The notes under the pieces are model-generated. The model was not told where the DNA came from, searched no databases, and worked only from the letters and a program-made list of their open reading frames with translations. From Gammaproteobacteria bacterium (GTDB lineage: Bacteria > Pseudomonadota > Gammaproteobacteria > Pseudomonadales > Pseudohongiellaceae), in the NCBI GenBank assembly GCA_030654835.1, contig JAURWS010000042.1, positions 61,289 through 125,288 of the forward strand: 64,000 bases of DNA. The letters are read 5' to 3'. The stretch's first letter is position 1; each line of letters starts with the position of its first letter. A program made the position numbers and the translations under genes. Shown piece after piece: positions 50,073-60,463 of this stretch.

Positions 50073-50848
50073 GCAAGCGCAGGGACCCCAAACTCAGTGC
50101 CGAGCTGACCCTTGTGGACCATCTCATTGAGTTGCGCGACCGGATCATGAAATCCCTCGTAGCGATCGTGCTGATCTTCCTCAGCCTGTTCTATTTTGCC
50201 AATGACATCTATACCTTCGTTGCCGACCCACTGATTTCCGTGCTGCCAGAAAACATGGGCATGATCGCGATCGATCCCACGGCTCCCTTCCTCGCCCCGT
50301 TCAAGCTGACTTTCTTCGTCTCTCTCTGTCTGGCGGCCCCCTATATCCTGTATCAGGTGTGGTCGTTCATCGCGCCGGGGCTGTACAAAAATGAGAAGGA
50401 ACTGGCGATTCCACTGTTCATCTCCAGCGTCGTCCTGTTTTATGCCGGCATCGCGTTCGCCTACTACGTCATGTTCGGCCTGGTCTTCTCGTTCTTCATC
50501 TCGGTGGCACCGGAAGGCATCATGGTGATGCCGGACATCACCAGCTTTCTGAGTTTCGCTCTGGCGATCTTCTTCGCATTCGGCATCGCCTTTGAAATTC
50601 CAGTCGCTGTCTTCCTGGTGATATGGATTGGACTGGTGGAACCTGAAGATCTGGTCGAGAAACGCCCCTATGTGATTGTGTTCTGTTTCGTAGTTGGCAT
50701 GCTGTTGACGCCACCCGACCCCTTAAGCCAGTCCATGCTGGCGATACCGATGTGGATGCTGTTTGAGGTGGGAATATTCTGCGGACGCTTCATCAAGAAG
50801 AAGCAGGCGGCTCAGGAAGAAGCAGAAGCCAACAACGAAGCGCAGTAG
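50069..50848 (+). CDS. tatC: Twin-arginine translocase subunit TatC
   Basis: Six-helix membrane protein that recognises twin-arginine signals. The 259-residue product shows [16 protein letters not shown] at the N-terminus, the conserved F/P-rich periplasmic loop ([22 protein letters not shown] in parts), [22 protein letters not shown] (in parts) and [12 protein letters not shown] near the C-terminus, with the Glu in FGIAFEIPV. Last gene of the hisI-hisE-tatABC run; repeat elements follow directly. Confidence 0.96.
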   Translation: MSKRRDPKLSAELTLVDHLIELRDRIMKSLVAIVLIFLSLFYFANDIYTFVADPLISVLPENMGMIAIDPTAPFLAPFKLTFFVSLCLAAPYILYQVWSFIAPGLYKNEKELAIPLFISSVVLFYAGIAFAYYVMFGLVFSFFISVAPEGIMVMPDITSFLSFALAIFFAFGIAFEIPVAVFLVIWIGLVEPEDLVEKRPYVIVFCFVVGMLLTPPDPLSQSMLAIPMWMLFEVGIFCGRFIKKKQAAQEEAEANNEAQ

Positions 50849-50851
50849 TTT

Positions 50852-50875
50852 TGTGGGAGCGAGCCTGCTCGCGAT
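50852..50875. repeat. Single REP arm after tatC
   Basis: One 24-bp arm of the window's REP type (TGTGGGAGCGAGCC...CGCGAT) lies 3 nt after the tatC stop. Its partner arm is absent; a different inverted repeat starts at the next base. Confidence 0.8.
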
Positions 50876-50958
50876 AAATTTGGGGTCAGAGTAAAAATAC
50901 AGTGGTTTTTACTACTGTATTTTTACTCTGACCCCAAATTTACTCTGACCCCAAATTT
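50876..50958. repeat. 28-bp perfect inverted repeat plus a tandem copy of its end
   Basis: Arms 50876-50903 and 50914-50941 are exact reverse complements around a 10-nt loop. The last 17 bp of the right arm (ACTCTGACCCCAAATTT) is repeated directly at 50942-50958. The final T residues of that copy form part of the dtd stop codon. From memory, the core GGGGTCAGAGTAAA is scattered in many bacterial genomes and often near IS200/Y1-type transposases; none is present here. Confidence 0.95.
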
Positions 50959-51394
50959 ATACCCGCAACAGAAAAGTCACCGGGCCATCATTCTCCAGCG
51001 CCACCTTCATGTCTGCACCGAACACACCCGTCGCCAACCGGATGCCTCTGTTGGAAGCCTCTCGCACCAGATAGTCATATAGCGGCTCTGCCACTGCGGG
51101 GGGCATAGCAGACGAGAAACCCGGGCGCAGCCCCTTGTCGGTAGTCGCCGCCAATGTGAATTGCGACACCAGCAGCAAGTCCCCACCAATATCCTGTAAC
51201 GACAGGTTCATCTTGCCATCAGCATCCCCAAAAACACGATAAGACAGCACCCGGTGCAGCAGACGGTCTGCCTTGGATTCGTCGTCATCTTTTTCAATGC
51301 CGACCAGAACTACCAACCCCTTGCCGATTTCGCCGCGCACTTGACCATCGATGGTTACCCTCCCCCAATTTACTCTCTGTAACAACCCGATCAT
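50957..51394 (-). CDS. dtd: D-aminoacyl-tRNA deacylase
   Basis: Hydrolyses D-amino acids mischarged on tRNA. The 145-residue protein has MIGLLQRVNWGRVTIDGQVRGEIGKGLVVLVGI (in parts), LLLVSQFTLAATTDKGLRPGFSSAMPP (in parts, the SQFTL catalytic site) and a C-terminal NDGPVTFLLRV, the cis-Pro motif region. The TAA stop is formed at the edge of the adjacent repeat. Its ATG overlaps the pip stop (ATGA), so it is coupled to pip. Confidence 0.95.
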   Translation of the reverse strand: MIGLLQRVNWGRVTIDGQVRGEIGKGLVVLVGIEKDDDESKADRLLHRVLSYRVFGDADGKMNLSLQDIGGDLLLVSQFTLAATTDKGLRPGFSSAMPPAVAEPLYDYLVREASNRGIRLATGVFGADMKVALENDGPVTFLLRV

Positions 51395-52356
51395 GACGCG
51401 CGCTCAGGCCGGAACAGCTTTGCCATTTCGTTGGTCGCCTTGATCAGCGCGTCGGTAATACCCGGCTCAGAGGCGGCGTGCCCGGCATCGCGAATGATGT
51501 ACAACTCCGAGTCAGGCCAGCGCTTGTGCAATGCCGTGGCGTTGTCGAGCGGGCAGACCACGTCATAGCGCCCATGCACTATGATGCCGGGAATGCCGTG
51601 CAACTTGTCGGCGTTGTTGAGTATCTGATCCTTCTCCAGAAAAGTATTGTTGACGAAGTAGTGCGCCTCGATGCGCGCCAGTGCCATGGCAAAATGGGGG
51701 TCGGAAAAGCGATCCACAACGTGAGGGTTGGTACGCAATGTCGAGCAACAACCCTCCCAGAGAGACCAGGCCTTGGCCGCCCCCATGCGGGCAATCTCAT
51801 CCGCACCTGTCAGGCGGCGATGATAGGCCGCAATCATGTCGTGACGCTCCGCCTCGGGAATGTGCTGGTAGTAATTGTCCCAAAAATCTGGAAAGAGACG
51901 ACTGGCACCGTCCTGATAGAACCATTGCAGATCGATATCACGACATAGAAAGATGCCGCGCAGAACCAGTGCCATCACTCTCTCGGGGTGGGTTTGTGCG
52001 TATACCAGACTGAGCGTGGAGCCCCATGAACCGCCGAACAGCATCCACTTGTCGAGCTGGAGGAATTCACGAATGACCTCCATGTCCTGAACAAGCGCCT
52101 GAGTGTTGTTTTCCTCGAGCTCGGCGTGCGGCGTGGAACGGCCGGCGCCACGCTGATCGAAGACGATGATGTGGTAGAAGTCAGGGTCGAAGTAGCGGCG
52201 ACTCGAACCATCGGTGCCACCACCCGGCCCTCCATGTACGAAAACAACGGGAATGCCGGCTGGATTGCCCGCCTCTTCGACATGCAGTTCGTGCAATGCA
52301 GAGACCTTGAGGCGATGGGTGGCGTAGGGTTTCAGTTCGGGAAAAAGAAGCAGCAT
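51391..52356 (-). CDS. pip: Proline iminopeptidase
   Basis: Alpha/beta hydrolase removing N-terminal proline from peptides. The 321-residue protein shows the oxyanion HGGPGGG (about 41), DQRGAGRSTPHAELEENNTQALVQDMEVIR (in parts), the nucleophile elbow GGSWGSTL (Ser about 110), the acid in GRYDVVCPL and the His in RDAGHAASEP. ATG start with AGGA at 6 nt. It precedes dtd in the minus-strand pair pip-dtd, as in Pseudomonas. Confidence 0.94.
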   Translation of the reverse strand: MLLLFPELKPYATHRLKVSALHELHVEEAGNPAGIPVVFVHGGPGGGTDGSSRRYFDPDFYHIIVFDQRGAGRSTPHAELEENNTQALVQDMEVIREFLQLDKWMLFGGSWGSTLSLVYAQTHPERVMALVLRGIFLCRDIDLQWFYQDGASRLFPDFWDNYYQHIPEAERHDMIAAYHRRLTGADEIARMGAAKAWSLWEGCCSTLRTNPHVVDRFSDPHFAMALARIEAHYFVNNTFLEKDQILNNADKLHGIPGIIVHGRYDVVCPLDNATALHKRWPDSELYIIRDAGHAASEPGITDALIKATNEMAKLFRPERAS

Positions 52357-52445
52357 GCGGAGTCCTCAACAATGAGCGCCACTTTGAATTGCAGGCGCTC
52401 TATGAGGTCAATCTTAGGACAGAAATCCGCTTGTGGCGAACATCT

Positions 52446-52514
52446 TGTGGGAGCGAGCCTCGCCCGCGATTGAATTCAGGACCGAAACAATCGCGGGCGA
52501 GGCCCGCTCCCACA
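52446..52514. repeat. REP/BIME-like palindrome between typA and pip
   Basis: Arms 52446-52470 and 52490-52514 pair across a 19-nt centre. Same arm type as the elements at 43932 and 46160. It lies in the 167-nt gap between the typA stop and the pip start. Confidence 0.92.
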
Positions 52515-52523
52515 CAGAGCAAA

Positions 52524-54344
52524 TCAGCCGCGCGGGCTGCGACCAGCTCGCTTGCGCTCGCTTTCGGTCAACAGCTTCTTGCGCAGACGAATGTGGTTCG
52601 GGGTGATCTCGACCAATTCGTCTTCTTCGATAAACTCCATCGCCTGTTCCAGCGTGTGTTTCACTGGCGTGGTCAGCACGATGTTTTCATCGGTACCGGA
52701 GGCGCGCACGTTGGTCAGCTGCTTGCCCTTGGTCGGATTCACTACCAGGTCATTGTCGCGGCTATGCAGACCCACGATCATGCCTTCGTAAACTTCCACG
52801 TTCGGGTCAACGAACAGACGGCCGCGTTCCTGCAGAAACCACAAGCCATATCCCAGCGTCTTGCCTTTGACCATGGACACCAGAACACCGTTCTTGCGCT
52901 GACCAATGTTGCCGGTCTTGATCGGACCGTAATGGTCAAATACATGGTTCATCATGCCGCTGCCGGAAGTCATGCTCAGGAACATCGAACGGAAGCCGAT
53001 CAGACCCCGTGTCGGTACCACATACTTCAGACGCACACGGCCTTTGCCATCCAGCGTCATGTCCTGCAGGTCGGCCTTGCGCAGGCCCAGCTCTTCCATG
53101 ACAGAACCCTGATGCTGCTCGTCGCAGTCGATGACCAGCGCTTCGTGTGGCTCCTGCATCACGCCGTCGATTTCCTGCACGATCACTTCCGGACGGGATA
53201 CGGCCAGCTCGAAACCTTCCCGGCGCATGTTTTCGATCAGTACCGACAAATGCAATTCACCACGGCCTGATACCTTGTATTTGTCCGGAGTCTCGCCCGG
53301 CTCCACACGCAGTGCCACGTTGTAAATCAGCTCGCGTTCGAGACGATCCCGCAGGTTACGGGTCGTCACGAACTTGCCATCCTGACCGGCGAAAGGTGAA
53401 TCGTTCACCTGGAAGGTCATGCTTATGGTGGGCTTATCAACGGTCAGCGGGGGCATTGCCACCACGTGTTCCGGGTCGCACAGCGTGTCGGAAATATTCA
53501 GCTTGTCGATACCGGTGATACAGACGATCTCGCCTGCACGTGCTTCCGGTACGTCGACACGCTCCAGACCGAGGTGGCTCTTCACCTGCAGAATCTTGCC
53601 CTTGCGGGTGTTGCCTTCACGGTCGATGATCACGACCTGCTGGTTCACTTTCGCGATACCACCGGTGACGCGACCGATCCCGATAACACCGACGTAGCTG
53701 CTGTAATCCAGTGCGCTGATCTGCATCTGGAACGGCGCATCAACGGCCACAGGGGGGGGAGGCACACGGTCAATCACGGTCTGGAACAGTGGCGTCATGT
53801 CGTCCGCCATCTCGTCCAGCTCCAGCCCGGCAAAGCCGTTCAACGCGGAGGCATAGACTACCGGGAAGTCCAGTTGCTCATCGGTGGCACCAAGACGGTC
53901 GAACAGATCGAACACTTCGTTCAGTACCCAGTCCGGGCGCGCACCGTCGCGGTCAACCTTGTTGATCACGACGATTGGCTTGAGGCCCTGATCGAAAGCC
54001 TTCTGGGTCACGAAACGGGTCTGTGGCATCGGGCCATCAACCGCATCAACCAGCAGCAACACGCTGTCCACCATCGACATGACACGTTCCACTTCACCGC
54101 CGAAGTCGGCGTGTCCGGGAGTATCCACGATATTGATGTGATAGCCCTGCCACATGATGGCGGTGTTCTTGGCCAGAATCGTAATGCCGCGCTCGCGTTC
54201 CTGATCGTTCGAATCCATCACTCGCTCGACGGCCTTGCCACGGTCTTCCAATGTGCCGGACTGTTGCAGAAGTTTGTCAACGAGCGTGGTCTTGCCATGG
54301 TCGACGTGGGCGATGATGGCGATATTGCGAATTTTCTCGATCAC
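52524..54344 (-). CDS. typA: Translational GTPase TypA/BipA
   Basis: Ribosome-binding GTPase involved in 50S assembly and stress adaptation. From the GTG start [21 protein letters not shown] the protein is 606 residues. G motifs: [22 protein letters not shown] (switch), [25 protein letters not shown]. The BipA-specific C-terminal domain has [19 protein letters not shown] and [13 protein letters not shown]. The GTG has AGGT 9 nt upstream; 17 further upstream codons do not match the family. Confidence 0.97.
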   Translation of the reverse strand: MIEKIRNIAIIAHVDHGKTTLVDKLLQQSGTLEDRGKAVERVMDSNDQERERGITILAKNTAIMWQGYHINIVDTPGHADFGGEVERVMSMVDSVLLLVDAVDGPMPQTRFVTQKAFDQGLKPIVVINKVDRDGARPDWVLNEVFDLFDRLGATDEQLDFPVVYASALNGFAGLELDEMADDMTPLFQTVIDRVPPPPVAVDAPFQMQISALDYSSYVGVIGIGRVTGGIAKVNQQVVIIDREGNTRKGKILQVKSHLGLERVDVPEARAGEIVCITGIDKLNISDTLCDPEHVVAMPPLTVDKPTISMTFQVNDSPFAGQDGKFVTTRNLRDRLERELIYNVALRVEPGETPDKYKVSGRGELHLSVLIENMRREGFELAVSRPEVIVQEIDGVMQEPHEALVIDCDEQHQGSVMEELGLRKADLQDMTLDGKGRVRLKYVVPTRGLIGFRSMFLSMTSGSGMMNHVFDHYGPIKTGNIGQRKNGVLVSMVKGKTLGYGLWFLQERGRLFVDPNVEVYEGMIVGLHSRDNDLVVNPTKGKQLTNVRASGTDENIVLTTPVKHTLEQAMEFIEEDELVEITPNHIRLRKKLLTESERKRAGRSPRG

Positions 54345-54432
54345 GAGTGGTATACCTGTATGGTGTTCTGTAGAAAAAGGGGCTGGAGTATACACCAGCG
54401 CCTCTGCGCATGCCTACGGACTTTCATAGCCA

Positions 54433-55908
54433 TTAACGCCGCCAGAATGCGGGCGTGAGCAATACAATTATGGTCAGAAACTCGAGGCGCCCCAGAATCA
54501 TGCCCATACTGAGCACCCATTTGGCCGAATCGGGCAGCGGCTGAAAGTTTCCAGCAGGACCGACGATGGCGCCCAGGCCCGGACCAACGTTCATTAGCGC
54601 TGTTGCAGAACCCGTCAGACTGGTCACCAGATCCAGCCCCATGAGTGACAACAGCAAGGTCATTATCGTCAGGCTGATTGCCATCAGGAACAAAAATCCC
54701 ACCAACGACGCCACGATCTCGTCACTCACTGTGCTGCCATTGTATTGCCGTTTCAGGATTGCGTTGGGGTGCACGGCTTTGATGATCTGTTCGCGAATGA
54801 TGGCGAAGCACAGTTGCACGCGGAAAGTCTTGATGCCGCCGCTGGTGGAGCCGGAACATCCGCCCAGGAAAGTTGCGAAGAAGAAGATGGCAATAGAAAA
54901 ATCTCCCCAGAGCGTGTAGTCGGCACTGGCAAAGCCTGTGGTGGTCACGACAGAGACAATGTTGAAAGTTGCATGAGTAATGGCCCACGATAGCGTCTCG
55001 CCCGGCATCGATAACGCCGGCAAAGTCAGCAGCAAGGCGAGAACCGTCAGCATGACCAGCATCCCGCGCCACTGAGCATCACGGAAAATCGCGGTCTGCC
55101 TGTGCCTGACCAGTCGAATGAACAACACAAAAGGAGTGCCGCCAAGAATCATGAACACAATCGAAACCCAGTGCAACGGCAGGGAATCAAATTGGGCAAA
55201 GGAGCTGTCAGAGGTGGAAAACCCGCCAGTGGACACAGTTGCCATGGCGTGATTGATGGCGTTGAAAATGTCCATGCCGAAGAGGCTATAGGCCAGGAAG
55301 CAGGCCAGCGTTAGCAGGCTGTACGTGAGCACCATCAATAACAGGAACTGTTGCGTGCGCGGCAAGGATTTGTCTGACCAATCCGAAGACTCAGTGCGGA
55401 ACAACTTCATGCCACCCACACTGAGGAATGGCATCACGGCAATCGCCATTCCGATGATGCCCATTCCGCCGACCCAGTGCAGCATCGACCTCCAGAGCAG
55501 GATGTCCGATGGAGTGCTGTCCAACCCGACGAATATTGTCGAACCAGTGGTAGTCAATCCGGAAACCGCCTCAAACACAGCATCGGTGAAGGAAACGCCA
55601 TGCTCCCAGAACCAGAATGGCAGCGCCCCGAAGAACGGCACCACCAGCCACGCCGTGGCAGTAATGATGAACATTTGACGAGGTTGCAGGTTGGCCGCGC
55701 GATACTTGTAGCCCATGGCTCCCAGCACCACACCAGTCGCACTGGCCAACCCTGCACTCAAGTAGAAGGCAGACTCATTGCCGGTTTTCAGCGCTGCACC
55801 CAACAGGCCAGGAATCAGGAGCAATACAGCGAGAATATTGAGCACCGCGCTCAACACCAGCAAACTGGGACTGAAGAGTTTCATATGTCGAGAGTATGTG
55901 ATCCGCAT
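54433..55908 (-). CDS. trkH: Trk potassium uptake protein TrkH
   Basis: K+-translocating membrane subunit that works with TrkA (not in this window). The 491-residue protein has about ten membrane segments and the four pore loops with selectivity-filter residues: SGLTTTGSTI (about 115), MATVSTGGFSTSD (about 225), VVTTTGFASAD (about 321) and NVGPGLG (about 440). GGCSGSTSGGIKTFRV precedes the last helices. Start ATG at 55908 with a weak site; ATG at 55884 is an alternative. Not at this place in Pseudomonas aeruginosa. Confidence 0.92.
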   Translation of the reverse strand: MRITYSRHMKLFSPSLLVLSAVLNILAVLLLIPGLLGAALKTGNESAFYLSAGLASATGVVLGAMGYKYRAANLQPRQMFIITATAWLVVPFFGALPFWFWEHGVSFTDAVFEAVSGLTTTGSTIFVGLDSTPSDILLWRSMLHWVGGMGIIGMAIAVMPFLSVGGMKLFRTESSDWSDKSLPRTQQFLLLMVLTYSLLTLACFLAYSLFGMDIFNAINHAMATVSTGGFSTSDSSFAQFDSLPLHWVSIVFMILGGTPFVLFIRLVRHRQTAIFRDAQWRGMLVMLTVLALLLTLPALSMPGETLSWAITHATFNIVSVVTTTGFASADYTLWGDFSIAIFFFATFLGGCSGSTSGGIKTFRVQLCFAIIREQIIKAVHPNAILKRQYNGSTVSDEIVASLVGFLFLMAISLTIMTLLLSLMGLDLVTSLTGSATALMNVGPGLGAIVGPAGNFQPLPDSAKWVLSMGMILGRLEFLTIIVLLTPAFWRR

Positions 55909-56078
55909 GTAAGTTCTCTAAAATTCGATCGACGGGTTTCCATAACAAATGCGTAGCAATCTCCGCGAACCCATGTTGGGGCAGCTGATCCAAAGACGCT
56001 GGCCGACGTATACAGGGTTGCTCCTGCAATTTGCTCCCCGGCCAACGCTGCCCAAATTAACCGAGAGGATACTCATAA

Positions 56079-57245
56079 GTGAAGCGAATCATTCTACCCG
56101 TTGCCATTCTGGCCGGTTCCGCGCTGCTGTTCATGCTGCTGGTGAACAACCCCAAGCGCCTGGAAGCCGTGGCTCCAGAACAGGCTCTTGCCACAGTGCG
56201 GGTAGTCCCGGTACAGCCTGAAAGCGTGACTCTACAAGTCACTTCTCAAGGCAAAGTACAGGCAAGCCGCCGCGCCAGCCTCTCCGCAGCAGCGGCGGGC
56301 CCGGTGGACTGGATATCGCCTTCACTGGTAGCTGGTGGATATTTCGAGGCCGACGAAGTGGTACTGCGACTCGACAGCAGTGACTACCTCAATGCTCTGG
56401 AGCGCAGCCGCACGAGCCTTTCACAGGCGGAAACCGAAGCCAGCCATGCCGCCAGCGAACTGGAGCGTTACACCGAGCTGGCCGCACGCCGCTTGATCAG
56501 CGAATCACAATTGCAGGAACTGCAACGCCAGTCTGACATCGCCAATGGTCGTGTGCGCGATGCCAATGCTGCGCTCGCACAGACAGAGCTGGATCTGCGC
56601 CGCAGCGAGATCCGCGCACCTTTTGCCAGCATAGTGGAAAGCACCAGCATTGAGCTTGGCCAACAGGTCAACCGTGGTCAGGCACTGGCCATGCTGCTCA
56701 GCGCAGACGACGTGGAAGTGCGCGTGCCCTTGGCACTGGCCCAGCTTGGCCATCTCGACATACCCCTGGGGCATCGCGGCGAGTTGCCACCAGAACAATC
56801 ACCAGCCGTAGTCCTCAGAGGCATGTTCGGTGGGCAGATGCACACCTGGACCGGCCGCCTGGTCCGCACAGAAGCCGGCATCGATGCAACCAACAACGCT
56901 GTGCAGGCCATCGTGCGTGTTGCCCAGCCAGCTGAAGCAGCGATGGATCCGGGCGCGGAAAGCCTGAACGCCATCCCGCTTCCTGTGGGACTTTTTGTGG
57001 AGGCCACTATCGACGGACGTAGCGTCGACAACATCTTTGCACTGCCAAGAGACGTGATTCGCGCCAACAACCGCGTCCTGATCGTCGATGAGGAGAACCG
57101 CCTGCGCTTCAGAGAAGTCGAGATACTGCGGCTGGAGAATGAGCGTGTACTCATCAGCTCCGGCCTGCGCGCTGGCGAACGCATCTGTCTCTCGCCCATC
57201 CAGGCGGTCGTCGACGGCATGGCAGTACAGGTCATCACAGAATGA
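56079..57245 (+). CDS. RND efflux periplasmic adaptor (membrane fusion protein)
   Basis: Periplasmic adaptor for the RND pump encoded next. The 388-residue product has an N-terminal membrane anchor (about 4-22, IILPVAILAGSALLFMLLV), a lipoyl/barrel-sandwich part (QVTSQGKVQASRRASLSAAAAGPVDWI in parts), a helical hairpin (about 105-180) and beta-barrel segments (FASIVESTSIELGQQVNRGQ). The first codon is GTG with GAGG upstream. Its stop overlaps the pump start (ATGA). Substrate cannot be told. Confidence 0.9.
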   Translation: MKRIILPVAILAGSALLFMLLVNNPKRLEAVAPEQALATVRVVPVQPESVTLQVTSQGKVQASRRASLSAAAAGPVDWISPSLVAGGYFEADEVVLRLDSSDYLNALERSRTSLSQAETEASHAASELERYTELAARRLISESQLQELQRQSDIANGRVRDANAALAQTELDLRRSEIRAPFASIVESTSIELGQQVNRGQALAMLLSADDVEVRVPLALAQLGHLDIPLGHRGELPPEQSPAVVLRGMFGGQMHTWTGRLVRTEAGIDATNNAVQAIVRVAQPAEAAMDPGAESLNAIPLPVGLFVEATIDGRSVDNIFALPRDVIRANNRVLIVDEENRLRFREVEILRLENERVLISSGLRAGERICLSPIQAVVDGMAVQVITE

Positions 57246-60200
57246 GAACAATCATCTATTGGTTCGTCGACAACCCGATTGCCGCCAATTTGCTGATGCT
57301 GGTCTTTGTCGTAGGAGGCACCATGTCCTACATGAATATCCGCCAGGAAGAGTTCCCCAGCATCGATACAGGCATGATTCAAATCAACGTGGCCTACCCT
57401 GGAGCTGCACCAGCGGAGGTAGAACAGGCAGTGTGTCTGCCGTTGGAACAGGCGCTGGAGAATGTCGAGAATATCGACACGATGACTTCGACAGCGCGCG
57501 AGGGGGCATGCGCTGCGACACTCCAGGTGGATCCAAGCGCAGACCTCAATCGCGTGCTGAATGAGGTCAAGAGCAGCGTCGACGGCGTAATCGGCTTTCC
57601 TGCCGACATCGAGAAACCTATCGTCGCCGCCTTTTCGCCCAGCAGCACCGTGATGTCGCTGGCACTGACCGCTGACACCGACTCTGGCAGCCTCAAGGAA
57701 CTCGCAGAACAGATCCGCCTGGAGCTCGTCGACCTGGACGAAATCTCACGCGTCGATGTCAACTATGTGCGCCCCTACGAGATTGCCGTCGAGATATCCG
57801 AGTTCACCTTGCGTCAGTACAACCTGACTCTGAACCAGGTTTCCACAGCGATCAACGATGCTGCCATGGATATGCCCGCCGGCACTCTGCGCACATCCGG
57901 TGGTGACATTCTGCTGCGCAGCAAGGGCCGAGTCTCTACAGGCGCCGAGTACGAAAACATCGTTGTGCGCTCCTACCCCGACGGCTCGCAATTACGCCTG
58001 GCGGACATCGCCACGGTAAAGGATGGCTTCGAGGAAGGTTACCTTGCAGCGCGGATCGATGGCAGAAACACAACCATTATTCAGGTCTATCGAATGGGCG
58101 AGGAGGACACGATCAAGTCGGCGGAGATCGTCAAGGATTATGTCGCAGCGAAAGCACCGACCCTGCCCGCAGGCATAGAGCTATCGATCCTCACCGATGA
58201 TGCCCGTGCGCTGAAAGAGAGAATTTCCACAGTCGCAGGCAATGCCTATCAAGGCTTCTTCCTGGTGCTGATCATGCTAACGCTTTTCCTGCGCTTCAAA
58301 CTGGCCATCTGGGTAGCGGCAGGCATTCCCATTTCCATCCTCGGCGCACTGGCGCTGTTTCCCTCGCTGGACGTCACACTCAGTTCACTGACTATCATGG
58401 CCTTCATTCTCGTGCTGGGGATTCTGGTGGATGATTCCATTGTGGTGGCCGAGCGCGTCTTCGTTTATGAACAGAATGGCGTTCCGCCAAGAGAGGCTGC
58501 TGCAGAAGGCACCCTCAGCGTGTCCGTCCCCGTGATCTTCGGAGTGCTGACCACCATGGCCGCCTTCCTTCCGCTGCTGATGCTGGAAGGCCCGATGGGA
58601 TCATTTTTCTTCGTGATTGGAGCCGTGGTCGTGCTGTGCCTGTTCATGAGCGTTATCGAATCACAACTGATTCTTCCAGGCCATCTCGCGCACCGCCGCA
58701 CCAGTGGTTATCTGCTGGAGGGCAGCCCCGTCATGACGAGGTGGCTCGCCCTGCAGGAACGCATCAGCCAGGGATTGAACAGTTTCGCCGCCAATACGTA
58801 TCAGAAGGCTCTGCGCAAATCTCTGGAATATCGTTATGCAACGTGGGCCGTAGCGATCTCGATCATCGTCATCACTGCAGGTCTGTTGATGAGTGGGCGC
58901 GTAGTGTTCCAGTTCTTCCCCGCAGTGGAAGGCGACCGTATCTATGCCAGTGTGCAGATGCCCGAAGGTGTGGCGGTCGCCATCACCGAAGAAGCACTGC
59001 AGAAACTGGAAGAGGCGGCAATTGAGCTGAGCCGCGAACTCGACGAGGAGCTGGCCGCGAAGATCGCCGCCGGTGACGCCCCTGCAGTTCCCGGCCATGT
59101 GGTCGAAAGGTCGCTGACAACGCTCGGCGCCCGCATCAACAGGGGCGGCGGTCCCGGGGGCGGACGCCCTTCGGCCGGTGGCAGTCACATTGCAGAAGTC
59201 GTGCTGATTCTGCAGCCATTCGAGCAGCGGGGCGAAATCAGCTCCAATGAAGTGCGCAACCGCTGGCGCGAAAAGGTCGGCTTCATTCCTGACGCGCTGG
59301 AAGTTGGATTCGTTTCCGATTCGTTCTCTGCGGGCTCAGCGCTGAGCTTCCGGCTTGAAGGTCGCAACGAGGAAACTCTGCAGACCGCAACGGCCGAATT
59401 GCGCGAGGCTCTGGGACGCTACCCAGGGGTATTTGATATCAACGATTCCTTCAGAGCGGGCAAGCAGGAAGTGCAGATCGAGATCCTGCGCGAAGGCGAG
59501 CAGATGGGCTTCACGCTCGATAGCGTCTCTCGCCAGGTACGTCAGGCGTTCTATGGCGCCGAGTCTCAGCGTATATTGCGCGGTTCTGAGCAAGTCAGGG
59601 TCATGGTTCGTTATCCAGAAAACGAGCGACGCTCGTTGGGCAATCTGGAAGACATGATACTGCGCACACCCGATGGCGGCGAGATACCTCTTTCCAGTGT
59701 CGCCCGCCTGTCGCTGGGCAACAGCTATTCCAGCATCAACCGCCAGGATGGGCGTCGCGTTATCACCGTGAGCGCTGACGTGAATCGCAGCGTCACCACT
59801 CCGGAACAGGTTATCCAGGAGATCAACGCGGAGTTCGCGGACAAATGGCGCACCGAATACGGCATCGGCATGGCACTGGGCGGTGAGGCAGAACAAAGCG
59901 CAGAATCCATGGGCTCATTGTTTGCCAGCTATCCCCTTGCCCTGTTCATTATCTTCACCCTGCTGGCGATACCGCTGAAGTCCTACACCCAGCCACTGAT
60001 CATCATGTGCGTGATTCCCTTCGGTGCCATTGGAGCGATCATGGGTCACTTCATCCTCGGTCAGGAATTGGTGTTCTTCTCGCTGATCGGCATTGTGGCT
60101 TTGGGTGGCGTAGTAGTGAATTCCAGCCTGCTTATGGTGGATTACGTCAACAGGGAGCGAGATGCCGGTCACGATCTGCATGAAGCAATTGCCAAAGCAG

Positions 60201-60463
60201 GCACCGCTCGCTTCCGACCGATTTTCCTGACCTCCATCACTACCTTCATTGGCCTCGCACCGCTGATGGTAAATCCAACACCAGCGACGTTCTTCATTGT
60301 GCCGATGGCAACGTCACTGGGTTTCGGAGTGCTTTTCGCCACGGCTATCACCTTGTTCCTGGTGCCGTGTCTGTACGCGATCCTTGAAGACCTGACTACT
60401 CGCAAGGTACATGAGAATCATTTGACTCCGGTAGCACCTGGCACCTACCACGTAGAAGGCTAG
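57242..60463 (+). CDS. RND-type efflux transporter, HAE family
   Basis: Proton-driven inner-membrane pump of 1073 residues with twelve predicted helices and two large periplasmic loops. The N-terminal FVDNPIAANLLMLVFVVGG, QINVAYPGAAPAEVEQAV, the TM4 motif LGILVDDSIVVAERV (proton-relay Asp pair, about 395) and the late IVALGGVVVNSSLLMVDYVN are family hallmarks. A Gly-rich insert (GGGPGGGRPSAGGS) lies near residue 640. It forms a two-gene set with the adaptor and no TolC-like gene is nearby. Its TAG stop shares CTAG with the thiI stop on the other strand. Confidence 0.94.
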   Translation: MRTIIYWFVDNPIAANLLMLVFVVGGTMSYMNIRQEEFPSIDTGMIQINVAYPGAAPAEVEQAVCLPLEQALENVENIDTMTSTAREGACAATLQVDPSADLNRVLNEVKSSVDGVIGFPADIEKPIVAAFSPSSTVMSLALTADTDSGSLKELAEQIRLELVDLDEISRVDVNYVRPYEIAVEISEFTLRQYNLTLNQVSTAINDAAMDMPAGTLRTSGGDILLRSKGRVSTGAEYENIVVRSYPDGSQLRLADIATVKDGFEEGYLAARIDGRNTTIIQVYRMGEEDTIKSAEIVKDYVAAKAPTLPAGIELSILTDDARALKERISTVAGNAYQGFFLVLIMLTLFLRFKLAIWVAAGIPISILGALALFPSLDVTLSSLTIMAFILVLGILVDDSIVVAERVFVYEQNGVPPREAAAEGTLSVSVPVIFGVLTTMAAFLPLLMLEGPMGSFFFVIGAVVVLCLFMSVIESQLILPGHLAHRRTSGYLLEGSPVMTRWLALQERISQGLNSFAANTYQKALRKSLEYRYATWAVAISIIVITAGLLMSGRVVFQFFPAVEGDRIYASVQMPEGVAVAITEEALQKLEEAAIELSRELDEELAAKIAAGDAPAVPGHVVERSLTTLGARINRGGGPGGGRPSAGGSHIAEVVLILQPFEQRGEISSNEVRNRWREKVGFIPDALEVGFVSDSFSAGSALSFRLEGRNEETLQTATAELREALGRYPGVFDINDSFRAGKQEVQIEILREGEQMGFTLDSVSRQVRQAFYGAESQRILRGSEQVRVMVRYPENERRSLGNLEDMILRTPDGGEIPLSSVARLSLGNSYSSINRQDGRRVITVSADVNRSVTTPEQVIQEINAEFADKWRTEYGIGMALGGEAEQSAESMGSLFASYPLALFIIFTLLAIPLKSYTQPLIIMCVIPFGAIGAIMGHFILGQELVFFSLIGIVALGGVVVNSSLLMVDYVNRERDAGHDLHEAIAKAGTARFRPIFLTSITTFIGLAPLMVNPTPATFFIVPMATSLGFGVLFATAITLFLVPCLYAILEDLTTRKVHENHLTPVAPGTYHVEG

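Noticed and set aside
53466..54458. 330-codon plus-strand open frame opposite typA
   Set aside because: Low-information antisense frame; typA is complete on the minus strand.
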